NCBI RefSeq assembly: GCF_000024545.1
Contig: NC_013947.1
Location: forward strand, 1,302,001-1,366,000
DNA length: 64,000 nt
Origin: Stackebrandtia nassauensis DSM 44728
Lineage (GTDB): Bacteria; Actinomycetota; Actinomycetes; Mycobacteriales; Micromonosporaceae
Direction of reading: 5' to 3'
The notes below the pieces were generated by a model. The model searched no databases and was not told the DNA's origin. It saw only the letters and a list, made by a program, of their open reading frames with translations. The position numbers were made by a program, and so were the translations under genes. Numbering within the stretch: position 1 is the stretch's first letter; every line of letters begins with the position of its first letter. Of this stretch, positions 62,608-64,000 are shown piece after piece.

Positions 62608-64000
62608 ACGACATCCAACTGCCCAACATCGACTACGCGGCCCTGTCACCGCTGCTCATCGTCTTGGGCGCGGCCTGCGTCGGCATCCTCGTCGAGGCCA
62701 TCGCCCCCCGCAGGCTCCGGTACCCCATCCAGGTGCCACTCACCCTGCTCACCCTCGTGGCGGGCCTGATCGCGGTCATCGCCAACATCGGCAAGAACGC
62801 CCCCGTCTTCACCACGAAGGACGGCGCCCGCGTCGACGCCGTCGTCATCGACGGACCCGGCCTGTTCCTGTCCGGCACCATCCTCGTGCTCGGCATCGTC
62901 TCCACCCTGCTGATCGCCGAACGCCGCATCGCACCCGGCGGCGCATTCGTCGCCCACGCCGCCGTCACCGCCGACTCCAAGGCCGACGCCCAACAGTCCC
63001 GCGAACCCGGCGCCTCCGAGGTCTTCCCGCTGACGCTGTTCTCCATCGGCGGCATGATGCTGTTCTGCACCGCCGGGGACCTGCTCACCATGTTCGTGGC
63101 CCTGGAAGTCTTCTCACTCCCGCTGTACCTGCTGTGCGGCCTGGCCCGCCGCCGCCGACTCCTGTCCCAGGAATCGGCCATGAAGTACTTCCTGCTCGGC
63201 GCGTTCGCGTCCGCGTTCTTCGTCTACGGCGTCGCCCTCCTCTACGGCTACGCCGAAAGCGTCCAGCTGACCGACATCAACGCCGCCATCCTCGACTCCG
63301 ACAACGCCGAAGTCCTGCTGCTGGCCGGACTCGCGATGCTCACCGTCGGCCTGCTCTTCAAGGCCGCCGCCGTCCCGTTCCACGTGTGGACCCCCGACGT
63401 CTACACCGGAGCACCCACACCCATCACCGCCCTCATGGCCGCCTGCACCAAGGTCGCGGCCTTCGGCGGCCTGCTGCGCGTCTTCAACGTCGCCTTCGGC
63501 AACGCCGGCGACCCCAACCGCACCAGCCTGCTGTGGGAATGGGAACCCCTGCTGACCGCCGTGGCCATCGCCACCATGGTCGTGGGCGCCATCCTGGCCG
63601 TCACCCAGACCGACATCAAACGACTGCTGGCCTACTCGTCCATCGCCAACGCCGGCTACCTCCTCGTCGGCGTCATCGCCCTCGACCAGGCCACCGGCGC
63701 CACCATGTTCTACCTGGCCGCCTACGGCTTCACCGTCCTGGCCGCGTTCGCCATCGTCACCCTGGTCCGCGACGCCGACGGCGAGGCCACCCACCTGTCC
63801 CGCTGGGCCGGACTCGCGAAACGCTCACCCCGCTTCGCCGTCATCTTCACCGTCCTCATGCTCGCCTTCGCCGGAATCCCACTCACATCGGGATTCGCGG
63901 CCAAGTTCGAAGTGTTCTCCTCCGCGCTGTCGGCCGGGAACACCGGGCTGGTCATCGTCGGTGTGCTGTCCAGCGTCATCCTCGCCTTCCCGTACCTGAA
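62604..64000 (+). CDS. nuoN: NADH-quinone oxidoreductase subunit N (3' end outside window)
   Basis: At least 465 residues from a GTG overlapping the nuoM stop; the frame is open to the window edge, so the C-terminus is missing. FVALEVFSLPLYLLCGLARR and HVWTPDVYTGAPTPITALMA are the antiporter-core signatures. LLAYSSIANAGYLLVGVIAL is conserved. The third antiporter-like subunit, and the last gene of the usual nuo order. Confidence 0.95.
   Translation, partial: MNDIQLPNIDYAALSPLLIVLGAACVGILVEAIAPRRLRYPIQVPLTLLTLVAGLIAVIANIGKNAPVFTTKDGARVDAVVIDGPGLFLSGTILVLGIVSTLLIAERRIAPGGAFVAHAAVTADSKADAQQSREPGASEVFPLTLFSIGGMMLFCTAGDLLTMFVALEVFSLPLYLLCGLARRRRLLSQESAMKYFLLGAFASAFFVYGVALLYGYAESVQLTDINAAILDSDNAEVLLLAGLAMLTVGLLFKAAAVPFHVWTPDVYTGAPTPITALMAACTKVAAFGGLLRVFNVAFGNAGDPNRTSLLWEWEPLLTAVAIATMVVGAILAVTQTDIKRLLAYSSIANAGYLLVGVIALDQATGATMFYLAAYGFTVLAAFAIVTLVRDADGEATHLSRWAGLAKRSPRFAVIFTVLMLAFAGIPLTSGFAAKFEVFSSALSAGNTGLVIVGVLSSVILAFPYL

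Overview
The window is a GC-rich actinobacterial chromosome segment with dense genes, many GTG starts and 1-4 bp stop/start overlaps. A 14-gene nuo cluster, a futalosine-route menaquinone gene (mqnC), PASTA kinases, a SARP regulator and a WXG100-like protein all point to Actinomycetota. The gene mix would suit a Glycomycetaceae member such as Stackebrandtia, but that genus guess is inference.

Left end (1-5020): an apparently AT-richer island that looks like a nucleotide-signalling immune or conflict locus. On the minus strand lie a cyclase-homology protein, a large P-loop NTPase and a third unknown gene cut by the window edge, with overlapping ends. Divergent from them are a small membrane protein of the Pycsar effector type (PycTM/DUF5706) and a CRP-family cyclic-nucleotide regulator. 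The cyclase-like protein (C-terminus) and the NTPase (N-terminal region) share a short AFGPNA-centred motif, which suggests they assemble by a like-with-like contact. This is the best candidate in the window for an undescribed system.

5049-12833: an alpha/beta hydrolase with a WXG100/EspC-like partner, a methyltransferase remnant, a DUF418 membrane protein, a 49-residue basic protein and the phenylacetyl-CoA epoxidase genes paaABCDE. 12907-25000: an SDR/MFS pair divergent from a large SARP-NB-ARC-TPR regulator carrying 14 GCTGGA repeats, VOC proteins (one tandem duplicate pair), a secreted alpha-amylase and an RmlD-like reductase.

23974-32685: two PASTA Ser/Thr kinases and two S8 subtilases with an S9 peptidase between, all on the minus strand. 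One subtilase has lost catalytic His and Ser (now Asn and Ala). In front of the second kinase is a 20-codon fossil of a subtilase C-terminus, so a kinase-subtilase pair was duplicated and then eroded.

33480-34421 is a decayed TnpB (IS200/IS605-type) element just upstream of mqnC. 35731-46556 is an accessory and regulatory region: two TetRs, an Lrp, an ECF42-type sigma factor with its YCII/DGPF partner, a serine hydrolase, an NmrA-like protein, DUF3626, an OYE-family enzyme, a degenerate MBL-fold protein and a small monooxygenase-like protein. An 18-bp palindrome (TAAnCGATCGATCGnTTA) occurs at the first TetR and twice before the MBL gene, which defines a likely regulon.

46604-64000: menG, menJ and then nuoA to nuoN. 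With mqnC this supplies menaquinone and the complex I that reduces it. nuoN runs off the right edge. No tRNA, rRNA or CRISPR array was seen, and no gene-free stretch exceeds 300 bp.
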